Assembly: GCA_030668465.1 (NCBI GenBank)
Contig: DAOUTX010000019.1
Span: forward strand, 1-12,098
Origin: Atribacterota bacterium
Lineage (GTDB): Bacteria; Atribacterota; Phoenicimicrobiia; Phoenicimicrobiales; Phoenicimicrobiaceae
Length of the DNA: 12,098 bases
Reading direction: 5' to 3'
Numbering within the stretch: position 1 is the stretch's first letter; each line of letters opens with the position of its first letter. This document shows positions 1 to 6,734 of the stretch, one piece after another. The notes under the pieces are model-generated. The model did not search any database. It was not told where the DNA came from and was given only the letters and a program-made list of their open reading frames with translations. A program made the position numbers and the translations under genes.

Positions 1-205
1 TACTGGAGAGTTTGTGGATATGATAAAAGCAGGAATTGTTGATCCAGCTAAGGTTACTAGATCAGCCTTACAGAATGCAGCCAGTATAGGTGGAATGATT
101 CTTACTACCGAATGTTTAGTTAGCGATAAACCTGAAGAAAAGAAAGATATGCCGGCTATGCCTCCAGGAGGAGGAATGCCAGGTGGAATGGGTGGAATGT
201 ACTAA
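1..205 (+). CDS. groL: Chaperonin GroEL, C-terminal end (partial)
   Basis: This is the last 67 codons of the 60-kDa chaperonin, read in frame from base 2 to a TAA stop. The visible residues begin TGEFVDMIKAGIVDPAKVTR and continue through a SALQNAASIGG-type stretch and ILTTE. This is the strongly conserved end of the equatorial domain that helps bind ATP and build the ring. A Gly/Met/Pro-rich tail follows, ending GGMGGMY; such disordered GGM tails project into the chaperonin cavity. The N-terminal part, and any groES partner, lie outside the window. The gene ends 30 bases before a strong hairpin terminator, so it looks like the last gene of its transcript. Nothing suggests damage. Identification is very secure; the paralogue type is not resolvable from this fragment. 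Confidence 0.96.
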   Translation, partial: TGEFVDMIKAGIVDPAKVTRSALQNAASIGGMILTTECLVSDKPEEKKDMPAMPPGGGMPGGMGGMY

Positions 206-234
206 GTAAATTAACAATAAAATAATATAAATAT

Positions 235-282
235 AAAAAAGACCTCTATATCAAAAAGCAAAAAAGTATAGAGGTCTTTTTT
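235..282 (+). terminator. Intrinsic terminator after groL (probably bidirectional)
   Basis: A perfect 10-bp stem is formed by GACCTCTATA (241-250) and TATAGAGGTC (267-276), with a 16-nt loop. It is preceded by six A and followed by six T. The T-run lies in the correct place for groL, and the A-run gives a T-run on the other strand, so it could also stop leftward transcription. Confidence 0.93.
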
Positions 283-304
283 AATAATTAAAGATAATTC
301 GAAT

Positions 305-351
305 AAAAAAATGGCATCTTGATTTTATTTTTTACCAAGATGCCATTTTTG
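305..351 (-). terminator. Intrinsic terminator after agcS (probably bidirectional)
   Basis: A perfect 15-bp stem is formed by 307-321 and 336-350 around the core ATGGCATCTTG/CAAGATGCCAT, with a 14-nt loop. On the - strand it starts 18 bases after the agcS stop and runs into a T-tract. On the + strand it also ends in TTTTT, so it backs up the groL terminator. Two independent hairpins therefore insulate these convergent genes. Confidence 0.93.
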
Positions 352-368
352 TTTAAAAAATATTTATT

Positions 369-1730
369 CTAACGGTTTAATAATTCTGGGTTAGAAAAAT
401 AATCTTTAAGTTCTTTAGCCATTACACCGCTTAAGAAAACTAAGCCGATCAAATTAGGGATAGCCATTGCTCCATTAAGTGTATCAGTAAGCAACCATAC
501 AAATGGAACTTTTACTACAGCGCCAGCGAAGGCAACTGCAACAAAAAGCCAGGCATAAGGTTTAACTACAGCAGGCCCGAAGATGTAGCGAGCACATTGT
601 TGTCCATAGTAACACCAGGTAATAAGAGTAGAATAACCGAACAATAAGGAACCGAGAGCTACAATAGGTCCACCTAATCCTCCCAAAACAGCAGTAAATG
701 CATGAGCAGTAAGAGCAGTACTGGTAAGACCAGTTTCTAAAGCTCCAGTCATAACAATAACAATACCGGTCATAGAACATACAATTAGAGTATCAATCAT
801 AACTCCGACCATGGCAATAGTTCCCTGACGTGCCGGATGAGGAGTTTTGGCAACAGCATGAGCCATGCTTGCACTACCTAAACCGGCTTCATTGGAGAAT
901 ATTCCTCTTGCTACACCGAATCTCATGGCTTGAGCCACAGTAGCCCCGGCAAATCCGCCAATAGCCGCTCTTCCGGTAAAGGCAGATCTAAATATTTCAC
1001 CAATTGCCCACGGTAACATATTGATTTTAGAGATTATTATAATCAATGCTCCAATGATGTAAAAAATAGCCATAAAGGGGACCAATTTTTCTGTAACTTC
1101 ACCAATTCTTTTAATTCCCCCTACTACAACTATCCAGGTTAAAAGGGCCATTACAACCCCTGTAACTATAACTGGTATATTAAATACACTATTCCCTACC
1201 AGAGCCATAGAGTTAGTTTGTACCATATCTCCGATTCCAAAAGCACAGATTGCACCGAAAAAGGCGAAGAGCCAACCTAACCATGCCTGACCTAACCCTT
1301 TTTTGATGAAATACATCGAACCACCGGCAAATGCTCCGTCTTTATCTTTTATTCTAAATTTTACACCGAGAGTAGCTTCACACATTTTAGTACACATTCC
1401 GACTAAAGCAGTAAGCCACATCCATACTAATGCCCCCGGTCCACCGGCAGCAACCGCAGTGGCTACTCCGGCAATATTACCGTTTCCTATAGTTGCAGCA
1501 AGAGTTGAAGTAAGTGCCTGGAAAGGAGTAATTTCTCCTTCATTCTTTGCAGAATCATCTTTTTTAAGAGCACCTTTAAAGATAAGTTTTAGGGCATAAC
1601 TGGTATGTCGGAATTGTGGAAAACCTAACCTGAGAGTTAGAAAAATTCCCGTTCCCACCAATATTATCATCATGGGTGGTCCCCAAACAAATGAATTAAT
1701 TGAGTCTAAAAAATCCATTATGGCAGTCAT
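369..1730 (-). CDS. agcS: Sodium:alanine/glycine symporter (AGCS family)
   Basis: This 453-residue polytopic inner-membrane carrier of the alanine/glycine:cation symporter family has typical length. The N-terminus matches the family: a short amphipathic start, a first membrane segment around residues 18-36, then the conserved LAATIGNGNIAG region at about 78-88. The family signature GGPGALVWMWLTALVG is at 96-111, and the conserved RGIFSNEAGLGSA block at 275-287. Further hydrophobic segments run to a C-terminus ending SNPELLNR. The start ATG has an AAGGAGG ribosome site (1737-1743) six bases upstream; Met5 is a less likely alternative. The stop is TAG. It lies downstream of gcvT on the same strand, which favours glycine as an important substrate, but alanine or D-alanine cannot be excluded. 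A 305-bp leader with its own promoter-like element separates it from gcvT, so it may be both read through and separately transcribed. Confidence 0.95.
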   Translation of the reverse strand: MTAIMDFLDSINSFVWGPPMMIILVGTGIFLTLRLGFPQFRHTSYALKLIFKGALKKDDSAKNEGEITPFQALTSTLAATIGNGNIAGVATAVAAGGPGALVWMWLTALVGMCTKMCEATLGVKFRIKDKDGAFAGGSMYFIKKGLGQAWLGWLFAFFGAICAFGIGDMVQTNSMALVGNSVFNIPVIVTGVVMALLTWIVVVGGIKRIGEVTEKLVPFMAIFYIIGALIIIISKINMLPWAIGEIFRSAFTGRAAIGGFAGATVAQAMRFGVARGIFSNEAGLGSASMAHAVAKTPHPARQGTIAMVGVMIDTLIVCSMTGIVIVMTGALETGLTSTALTAHAFTAVLGGLGGPIVALGSLLFGYSTLITWCYYGQQCARYIFGPAVVKPYAWLFVAVAFAGAVVKVPFVWLLTDTLNGAMAIPNLIGLVFLSGVMAKELKDYFSNPELLNR

Positions 1731-1838
1731 ATAAAACCTCCTTGGTTTTTAAAAGTTTAATATATACTATAAATATCTACCATTAAATTAATTGTTTTGA
1801 GACAAAGTTAATAATTTTATTATGAAAGAATTAAACAG

Positions 1839-1868
1839 GATAGTTATTGAATATACTATCACCTCCTT
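1839..1868 (-). promoter_or_regulatory. Orphan Shine-Dalgarno with adjoining hairpin
   Basis: On the - strand AAGGAGGTGAT (plus 1858-1868) would pair over 11 bases with the 3' end of 16S rRNA. No ATG, GTG or TTG follows within normal distance, and the agcS start is about 128 bases away. Its last three bases open a 6-bp hairpin, GATAGT/ACTATC (1839-1844 with 1855-1860), with a 10-nt loop. It could be a ribosome-standby or transcript-stabilising site, or chance in a purine-rich leader. Confidence 0.4.
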
Positions 1869-1905
1869 AAAGATTATTGGAATACTGTTTTTTTTATTGA
1901 ATCAC

Positions 1906-1934
1906 CTCACAATCTCTATAGATATTTTTGTGAG
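1906..1934 (-). other. Hairpin in agcS leader
   Basis: CTCACAA and TTGTGAG form a 7-bp stem, with a short inner TCT/AGA helix and a bulge. No T-run follows on the - strand, so it is not a terminator. Its role is unknown; it lies about 30 bases downstream of the likely agcS promoter. Confidence 0.45.
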
Positions 1935-1962
1935 TATCATTTTAATATTTTAGTTAATATTA

Positions 1963-1999
1963 ATTATATACTACAAAAAAAACAAAAATCCTTCTTTTT
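1963..1999 (-). promoter_or_regulatory. Candidate agcS promoter with shared AGAAGGA element
   Basis: Read on the - strand, AAAAAGAAGGATTTTT (1984-1999), an 8-nt spacer and TGTAGTATA (1967-1975) run directly into TATAAT (1963-1968), a perfect -10 hexamer. No good -35 TTGACA lies at standard distance. The same two words in the same order occur upstream of the fhs leader (8688-8721, 9-nt spacer). This suggests a common promoter class or activator site rather than a plain housekeeping promoter. Confidence 0.5.
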
Positions 2000-2035
2000 G
2001 AGAAAAAAAGTTGTATTTATTTAAATGTTTTTTTC

Positions 2036-3160
2036 TTATCTTTTATTAAATGGTGGGAGAAAAGGTGTTTCTACAACTTCTGCTTCAACCTCTCTATTCC
2101 TGATGGCTATATCTACTTTACTCCCTTTTTCAGTATAAGGAAGATCCAGGATAGCCATAGCATACACTTTTTTCAAAGAAGGACAATAATTACCGGAGGT
2201 AATGTATCCTATCTTCTTTTGGTCTTTTCTTACTTCCATTTTAGTTCTTGGAATACCACCCTGAGGGATATAAAGTCCCACTAATTTTCTGCTAATTCCC
2301 TTTTCTTTTATTTTAAGTAAAGCATCTTTTCCTATAAAGTTCTCTTTGTCAAATTTTACAGTCCAACCTTGTCCACTCTCTAAGGGATTTACAGTTTCAT
2401 CAATATCATTACCGTAAAGCCAGTAACAAACCTCGAATCGGGTTGTGTCTCTTGCTCCCAATCCACATGGTTTTATCCCGAACTTTTTGCCTTCCTTGAG
2501 GATGCCTTGCCAAATATCTATGATATCTTCGGGTTTAAAGGAATAAATCTCAAATCCATCTTCTCCGGTATAACCAGTTCGGGAAATAAGAATTTTTTTA
2601 CCGAATAATTCTCCAATTATAAACTTAAAACGTTTCAACTCTTTGAGAGGAATATCTTCTTTCACTAAGGGTTCTAAAAGTTTAATTGCGTCAGGGCCTT
2701 GAACTGCTACCTCTCCATAATCCCTACTTTTATTGGAAATATCAACTTCAAAATCACCTTTATTCTTTACAACCCAATCATAATCTTTGATTGAATAATT
2801 AGGCGAGGCATTTACTACCAACAACACAAAATCATCTTTTATTTTATAGACAAAGAGATCATCAACCTGGCCACCATGAAGATAACATAAAGGAGAATAT
2901 TTTATATCTCCATCTTTTATCTTCATTACCGAATTGGTTACCAGATAATCAGCAAAGGAGAGGGCATCTTTTCCTCGCAATTCAATCTCTCCCATGTGGG
3001 ATACATCAAAGATTCCCACTCTTTCTCTTACCGCAAAATGTTCTTCAATAATACCTGTGTACTGGACAGGCATATCAAAGCCATCAAATGGTATCATCCG
3101 TGCTTTTAATTTTAAGTGTTCCTCGTGAAGAGGAGTTAATAATATTTCTTGTTCTTGCAT
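2036..3160 (-). CDS. gcvT: Aminomethyltransferase, glycine cleavage T protein
   Basis: T protein takes the aminomethyl group from lipoylated GcvH, releases ammonia and passes the carbon to tetrahydrofolate, making 5,10-methylene-THF in the cytoplasm. At 374 residues it has family length. Landmarks are MIPFDGFDMPVQY (22-34), FDVSHMGEIEL (51-61), VDDLFVYK (99-106) with the expected catalytic Asp at 101, RTGYTGEDGFEIY (194-206) and GLGARDTTRFE (233-243), then the C-terminal GWTVKFDKENFIGK region. The usual VNASN motif reads VNASPN here, a small variation. AGGAGG lies about eight bases before the ATG. It is the last of the four closely spaced gcv genes, 16 bases after gcvPB, so translation is likely tied to the operon. 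Confidence 0.97.
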   Translation of the reverse strand: MQEQEILLTPLHEEHLKLKARMIPFDGFDMPVQYTGIIEEHFAVRERVGIFDVSHMGEIELRGKDALSFADYLVTNSVMKIKDGDIKYSPLCYLHGGQVDDLFVYKIKDDFVLLVVNASPNYSIKDYDWVVKNKGDFEVDISNKSRDYGEVAVQGPDAIKLLEPLVKEDIPLKELKRFKFIIGELFGKKILISRTGYTGEDGFEIYSFKPEDIIDIWQGILKEGKKFGIKPCGLGARDTTRFEVCYWLYGNDIDETVNPLESGQGWTVKFDKENFIGKDALLKIKEKGISRKLVGLYIPQGGIPRTKMEVRKDQKKIGYITSGNYCPSLKKVYAMAILDLPYTEKGSKVDIAIRNREVEAEVVETPFLPPFNKR

Positions 3161-3176
3161 TTATTAAACCTCCTGA

Positions 3177-4682
3177 TTAAAAATCAATATCTTTTTCTTG
3201 GTATTTTAGTTCATCTTTTAGTTTTAATTCATCATCATAAGTCAAAATTGCTCTCTTTATAGCTAAGGCATCGTTAGTTCTTCTAATGGGAGTATTATGA
3301 GGAGCAGTGGTTAACAATTCAGGGTTTGTTTTAGCTTCATCAGAAATTTTTATCATAATATCAATAAATTTGTCGAGCGTTTCCTTGCTTTCCGATTCGG
3401 GTGGTTCCACCATTATAGTTTCTTCAGCGTAAGGCTCAAAATGAGGGAAATAAATGGTGGGTGGATGCATGCCATAGTCCATTATTCTTTTGGCAATATC
3501 TAAGGTTTTTACCCCATATTTTTTATACTCTCTTCCGGTAACCGTACATTCGTGTCCACAATAACGGTCATAAGCTGGTTTATAATATTTTTTTAATTTA
3601 GCCAAAACATAATTGGCATTGATAATACTCGTTTCAGAAGTATTATAAAGACCGTCAGGTCCCATGGAAAGAATCCAGGTATAAGTCTTAACCAATACTG
3701 AGAAATTAGCCCAGAATGCCCTTACCATACCGATGCTCTTTTCTCCCGTATCTGATAGATAATATTTCTTTTGGTTAGAATTAAAAGTAACATTGGGAGT
3801 GGGAAGGTAAGGAATAAGGTCTTTTTTTACTCCGATTACTCCAGCACCTGGTCCACCCCCTCCGTGAGGAGTAGAAAAAGTTTTATGCAGGTTAAGATGA
3901 ACTACATCGAAACCGGCATCTCCGGGTCTGATTATTCCCAGGGAGGCATTAAGATTAGCTCCATCATAATAGAGCAGGCCACCTTTACCGTGGACAATCT
4001 TTTCAATTTCTTCTATCCCTTCATCGTATAATCCTACGGTATTGGGATTGGTTAACATTAATCCGACCGTATCTTCGTCCATCAGTTTTGCTAATTCTTC
4101 AAGGTCAACTGTTCCCTTTTCATTTGATTTTACTTCAACAACTTGAAAACCTCCCATAGCGGCTGAAGCAGGATTTGTACCATGAGCGGAATCGGGAATT
4201 AGCATCTTATGTCGGATGTCTCCGTGGTCTACAAAATATTTTCTCATAATGAGAATGCCGGCAAGTTCACCGTGTGCTCCCGCAGCAGGACCCATAGTAT
4301 ATTCGTCCATACCGGTTATTTCGCATAGTAATTTATTTAAATCATAGATAATCTCCAAACAACCTTGTACGGTCTCTTCAGGGGCTAAAGGGTGGGCGTA
4401 GATAAAATTACCCAAAGAGGCTAACTTCTCATTAATTTTGGGATTGTACTTCATCGTACATGAACCCAAGGGATAGATGCCATCATCAAGTCCGTAGTTT
4501 AATTTAGAAAGTTTAGTAAAATGTCGAACAACGTCCACTTCCGATACTTCACTAAGTAATTTTTTACCTTTGTTAATAGCGTATTCAGGTAAACATTCTT
4601 CAATTCTAATATCATCAAATAAATCTTGAGGTAGTGAATAACCATCTCTACCTTTTACGGTTTTTTCAAATATTAATTTCAT
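3177..4682 (-). CDS. gcvPB: Glycine dehydrogenase (decarboxylating) subunit 2, P protein
   Basis: This is the PLP-carrying half of the two-subunit P protein, which decarboxylates glycine and transfers the aminomethyl group to the lipoyl arm of GcvH. At 501 residues it is complete, slightly longer than many homologues because of a Lys/Glu/Asp-rich C-terminal extension after about residue 480. Visible landmarks are YPLGSCTMKYNPK (70-82), GPAAGAHGE (131-139), DSAHGTNPASA (164-174), YYDGANLNA (238-246) and the cofactor site HLNLHKTFSTPHGGGGPG, where Lys267 should form the PLP Schiff base. A GGAG ribosome site precedes the ATG. It sits 12 bases after gcvPA, as expected for subunits made in equal amounts. 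Confidence 0.98.
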   Translation of the reverse strand: MKLIFEKTVKGRDGYSLPQDLFDDIRIEECLPEYAINKGKKLLSEVSEVDVVRHFTKLSKLNYGLDDGIYPLGSCTMKYNPKINEKLASLGNFIYAHPLAPEETVQGCLEIIYDLNKLLCEITGMDEYTMGPAAGAHGELAGILIMRKYFVDHGDIRHKMLIPDSAHGTNPASAAMGGFQVVEVKSNEKGTVDLEELAKLMDEDTVGLMLTNPNTVGLYDEGIEEIEKIVHGKGGLLYYDGANLNASLGIIRPGDAGFDVVHLNLHKTFSTPHGGGGPGAGVIGVKKDLIPYLPTPNVTFNSNQKKYYLSDTGEKSIGMVRAFWANFSVLVKTYTWILSMGPDGLYNTSETSIINANYVLAKLKKYYKPAYDRYCGHECTVTGREYKKYGVKTLDIAKRIMDYGMHPPTIYFPHFEPYAEETIMVEPPESESKETLDKFIDIMIKISDEAKTNPELLTTAPHNTPIRRTNDALAIKRAILTYDDELKLKDELKYQEKDIDF

Positions 4683-4694
4683 ATTTATTTCTCC

Positions 4695-6038
4695 TTATTC
4701 TGAAAGAATTTTAGCCACTAAGTTTAAGTTATCCCTACTCAATACTTCAGTAACGGCAAAAAGTAGAACATTATTTAAATTTTCCGCCTGATAAAATTCA
4801 CAAATCTTAAGAGGAGGAATAAAATTATTTTCTAATAATTTTTTGTTTACAGTAGATACATCTTCTTTACTCTTCAGTAAAAATTCATTGTAGAAGGGAT
4901 AATTCAATACTTTTTCAAATTTCCCGGATTTTAATAGTAAATTTTCTAAATAATGAGCAGATTTAGCATTAAGAAGAGAAATTTGATAAAGACCTTCAGT
5001 GCCCATTAAAGAAAGGAAAATATTAGAAGCGAGAACATTTAGATTGTGATTAGTGCAGATATTAGAAGTTGCTCTTTCCCTCCTTATATCTTGTTCTCGA
5101 GCGCGCATAGTCATCACAAAAACTCGTTTTCCGTCCACATCTACTGTTTCTCCTACAATTCTTCCCGGAATTTGTCTGATATACTGTTTTCTGGTTCCTA
5201 AATAAGCATTATAAGGACCACCATAATTCAAATCCATCCCAAGTGATTGGGCATTACCAACCACGATATCAGCCCCCATCTCTCCGGGAGCTTTTAAAAT
5301 TCCCAAAGACATACTTTCTACAATTACGTTGATTAACAGGGCACCTTTAGAGTGTACTATTTCGGAAATTTCTGATATCTTTTCTATACCACCAAAGAAA
5401 TTAGGACTTTGAATAATTACCGATGCTGCATCCTCCTCAATTAAGATTTTTAATTTTTCCATATCAACCAAACCGTTTTTATAAGGTAAATCAATAATTT
5501 CTGTTTCATGAGGAGCTAAATAGGTTTTGACTGTTTCTCGATAATGAGGATGAAGCAAATTCGATACAATAATTTTATTTTTATGAGTTAATCTTAGGGA
5601 CATCAAAGCTGCTTCAGCAGTTGCTGAGGCACCATCATAAATAGAGGGGATTACCACCTCCATCTTGATAAGCCGGGAAATATAGCTCTGGTATTCAAAT
5701 ATGGATTGTAAGGTGCCTTGACTCAATTCAGGTTGATAAGGAGTATAGCAGGTCCAGAACTCTTCTCTCTGTAGAAGAAATTTTTCTGCTTCCGGGATAA
5801 AGTGGCGGTAGGAACCAGCGCCTATCAAAGGTTTCATAGAATAAAAATCCGCATTCTTCTTAGCGATATGAAAAATATTATCTTCTAATTCGCTTTCTGA
5901 CATTGCTTCCGGAATATTTAATTTATCTTTTAATCGAAGGCTTTGGGGAATACTTTTAATTAAATCTTCGAAAGAGGAAACCCCAATATCTTTCAGCATC
6001 TTCTCTTTCTGTTTTTCGGTAGTAGGAATGTATCTCAT
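4695..6038 (-). CDS. gcvPA: Glycine dehydrogenase (decarboxylating) subunit 1, P protein
   Basis: This is the N-terminal-half homologue of the P protein. It has the PLP-transferase fold but no cofactor lysine, and pairs with GcvPB to form the active site. The chosen start gives 447 residues beginning MRYIPTTEKQKEKML, the usual beginning of this family. A GAGGTG ribosome site (6047-6052) lies eight bases upstream. An in-frame ATG 48 bases further upstream would overlap gcvH and add 16 unconserved residues, so it was rejected. Landmarks are IGAGSYRHFIP (72-82), TPYQPELSQGTLQ (99-111) and YDGASATAEAAL (134-145). The gap to gcvH is only 13 bp and the ribosome site touches the gcvH TAG stop, suggesting coupled translation. 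Confidence 0.97.
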   Translation of the reverse strand: MRYIPTTEKQKEKMLKDIGVSSFEDLIKSIPQSLRLKDKLNIPEAMSESELEDNIFHIAKKNADFYSMKPLIGAGSYRHFIPEAEKFLLQREEFWTCYTPYQPELSQGTLQSIFEYQSYISRLIKMEVVIPSIYDGASATAEAALMSLRLTHKNKIIVSNLLHPHYRETVKTYLAPHETEIIDLPYKNGLVDMEKLKILIEEDAASVIIQSPNFFGGIEKISEISEIVHSKGALLINVIVESMSLGILKAPGEMGADIVVGNAQSLGMDLNYGGPYNAYLGTRKQYIRQIPGRIVGETVDVDGKRVFVMTMRAREQDIRRERATSNICTNHNLNVLASNIFLSLMGTEGLYQISLLNAKSAHYLENLLLKSGKFEKVLNYPFYNEFLLKSKEDVSTVNKKLLENNFIPPLKICEFYQAENLNNVLLFAVTEVLSRDNLNLVAKILSE

Positions 6039-6051
6039 ATTTATTACACCT

Positions 6052-6438
6052 CTATTCTTTTCTGTATTCAGAATATTCTTGGGCACTCATTAGATTTTTT
6101 AATTCATCCTTATTTTCTATCTTCATTTTAGCAATCCAACCTTCAACATAGGGTTCTTTGTTGATAATGGAAGCGTTTTCAATAACTTTTATGTTTACCT
6201 CGGTTACTTCACCTGTTACCGGGGTTTTCACATCAGATACGGCTTTTACTGATTCAATAGTAGTAAGGGTATCATCTTGTTTTAATTTTTTTCCTTTTTC
6301 CACTTTCTCTAAATACACGATGTCTCCAAGTTGATCCTGAGCATAATCAGTAATTCCTATTGTTCCGATACCATCTTCTACCTTTAACCATTCGTCACTT
6401 TTGGTATAATATAAATTTTCTATAACTTTATTACTCAT
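6052..6438 (-). CDS. gcvH: Glycine cleavage H protein (lipoyl carrier)
   Basis: This small acidic shuttle protein has a lipoylated arm that visits the P, T and L proteins of the glycine cleavage system. It is 128 residues, the normal size. The lipoyl-attachment motif ESVKAVSD places the modified lysine at residue 65, followed by the usual SPVxGEVxEVN-like turn, here TPVTGEVTEVN. The N-terminal YYTKSDEWLKVEDGIGTIGITDYAQDQLGDIV region is family-typical (quoted here only as a pattern of Trp, Ile/Gly repeats and QLGDIV). GGAGGAAA precedes the ATG by eight to nine bases. It is the first gene of the tight gcv cluster. The 296 bp upstream separate it from fhs. The E3 subunit (lpd) and lipoate genes are not in the window. 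Confidence 0.97.
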   Translation of the reverse strand: MSNKVIENLYYTKSDEWLKVEDGIGTIGITDYAQDQLGDIVYLEKVEKGKKLKQDDTLTTIESVKAVSDVKTPVTGEVTEVNIKVIENASIINKEPYVEGWIAKMKIENKDELKNLMSAQEYSEYRKE

Positions 6439-6734
6439 TTGTTATCTTTCCTCCATTCATTTTATAATTAAAATATTAAAAATACATTTTTTGATTTACT
6501 CCAAATATCATCTCCTTATTAATTAGTGGTTAGTTTTAAAAACAAGTTTTTAGTTTTCAGTTATCGGTTTACAGTTTTTATAATTTTGTAGGGGCACAAT
6601 GCATCGTGTCCCTACCCCAGACTTTTGATTTTCTTCAAGCAATACTTGATACGCATTATGATTATTTTCTAGCTTCTGACTTCCAATCTCTATCTTATTA
6701 TCTCTTTACTATATACTCAATACTAGATACTGTT
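6439..6734 (-). other. Intergenic region between fhs and gcvH
   Basis: This 296-bp stretch has no credible gene. Next to gcvH it is plain AT-rich DNA with weak -10-like words but no clear promoter. From about 6520 to 6734 it consists of short words repeated imperfectly, for example TTTTTAGTTTTCAGTT followed by GGTTTACAGTTTTT, and TATACTCAATACTAGATACT, plus one 28-bp palindrome. There is no standard terminator after fhs, so glycine-controlled transcripts may continue into gcvH. Confidence 0.55.
6588..6615. repeat. 28-bp near-perfect palindrome (REP-like)
   Basis: The arms begin GTAGGGGCAC and end GTGTCCCTAC around the centre ATGCAT (6599-6604). Of 14 possible pairs, 12 are Watson-Crick, one is G-T and one is mismatched. 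It stands out from the AT-rich surroundings by its GC content. Palindromes of this GTAGGGGCAC type resemble dispersed REP-like units, but only one copy is seen here. It could also act as a transcription pause or RNA-stability hairpin between fhs and gcvH. Confidence 0.7.

Larger units (their letters stand above)
1731..2035 (-). other. Long AT-rich leader of agcS
   Basis: This 305-bp gap between gcvT and agcS contains no credible gene. Read on the - strand it holds, in order, a weak all-A/T inverted repeat (2001-2009 with 2028-2036), a promoter-like element (1963-1999), a hairpin (1906-1934), an orphan Shine-Dalgarno with a small hairpin (1839-1868), a plain AT-rich stretch, and the agcS ribosome site. 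The words GAGGTGA and TTCAATAA occur twice in the same order (within 1894-1908 and 1844-1865), the second pair separated by seven extra bases. No CCGAAGG glycine-aptamer core is present. There is no strong terminator after gcvT, so read-through into agcS is possible. Confidence 0.6.

Noticed and set aside
1793..1864. Possible 24-codon leader peptide (GTG start, - strand) before agcS
   Set aside because: The GTG lies inside the Shine-Dalgarno-like sequence itself and has no ribosome site of its own; the predicted peptide is low-complexity.
2001..2036. A terminator between gcvT and agcS
   Set aside because: The stem is almost entirely A-T with no separate T-run after it; too weak to call.
6039..6086. 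Upstream in-frame ATG extending gcvPA by 16 residues
   Set aside because: It overlaps gcvH, adds unconserved residues, and the internal MRYIP start has a good ribosome site and the family-typical N-terminus.
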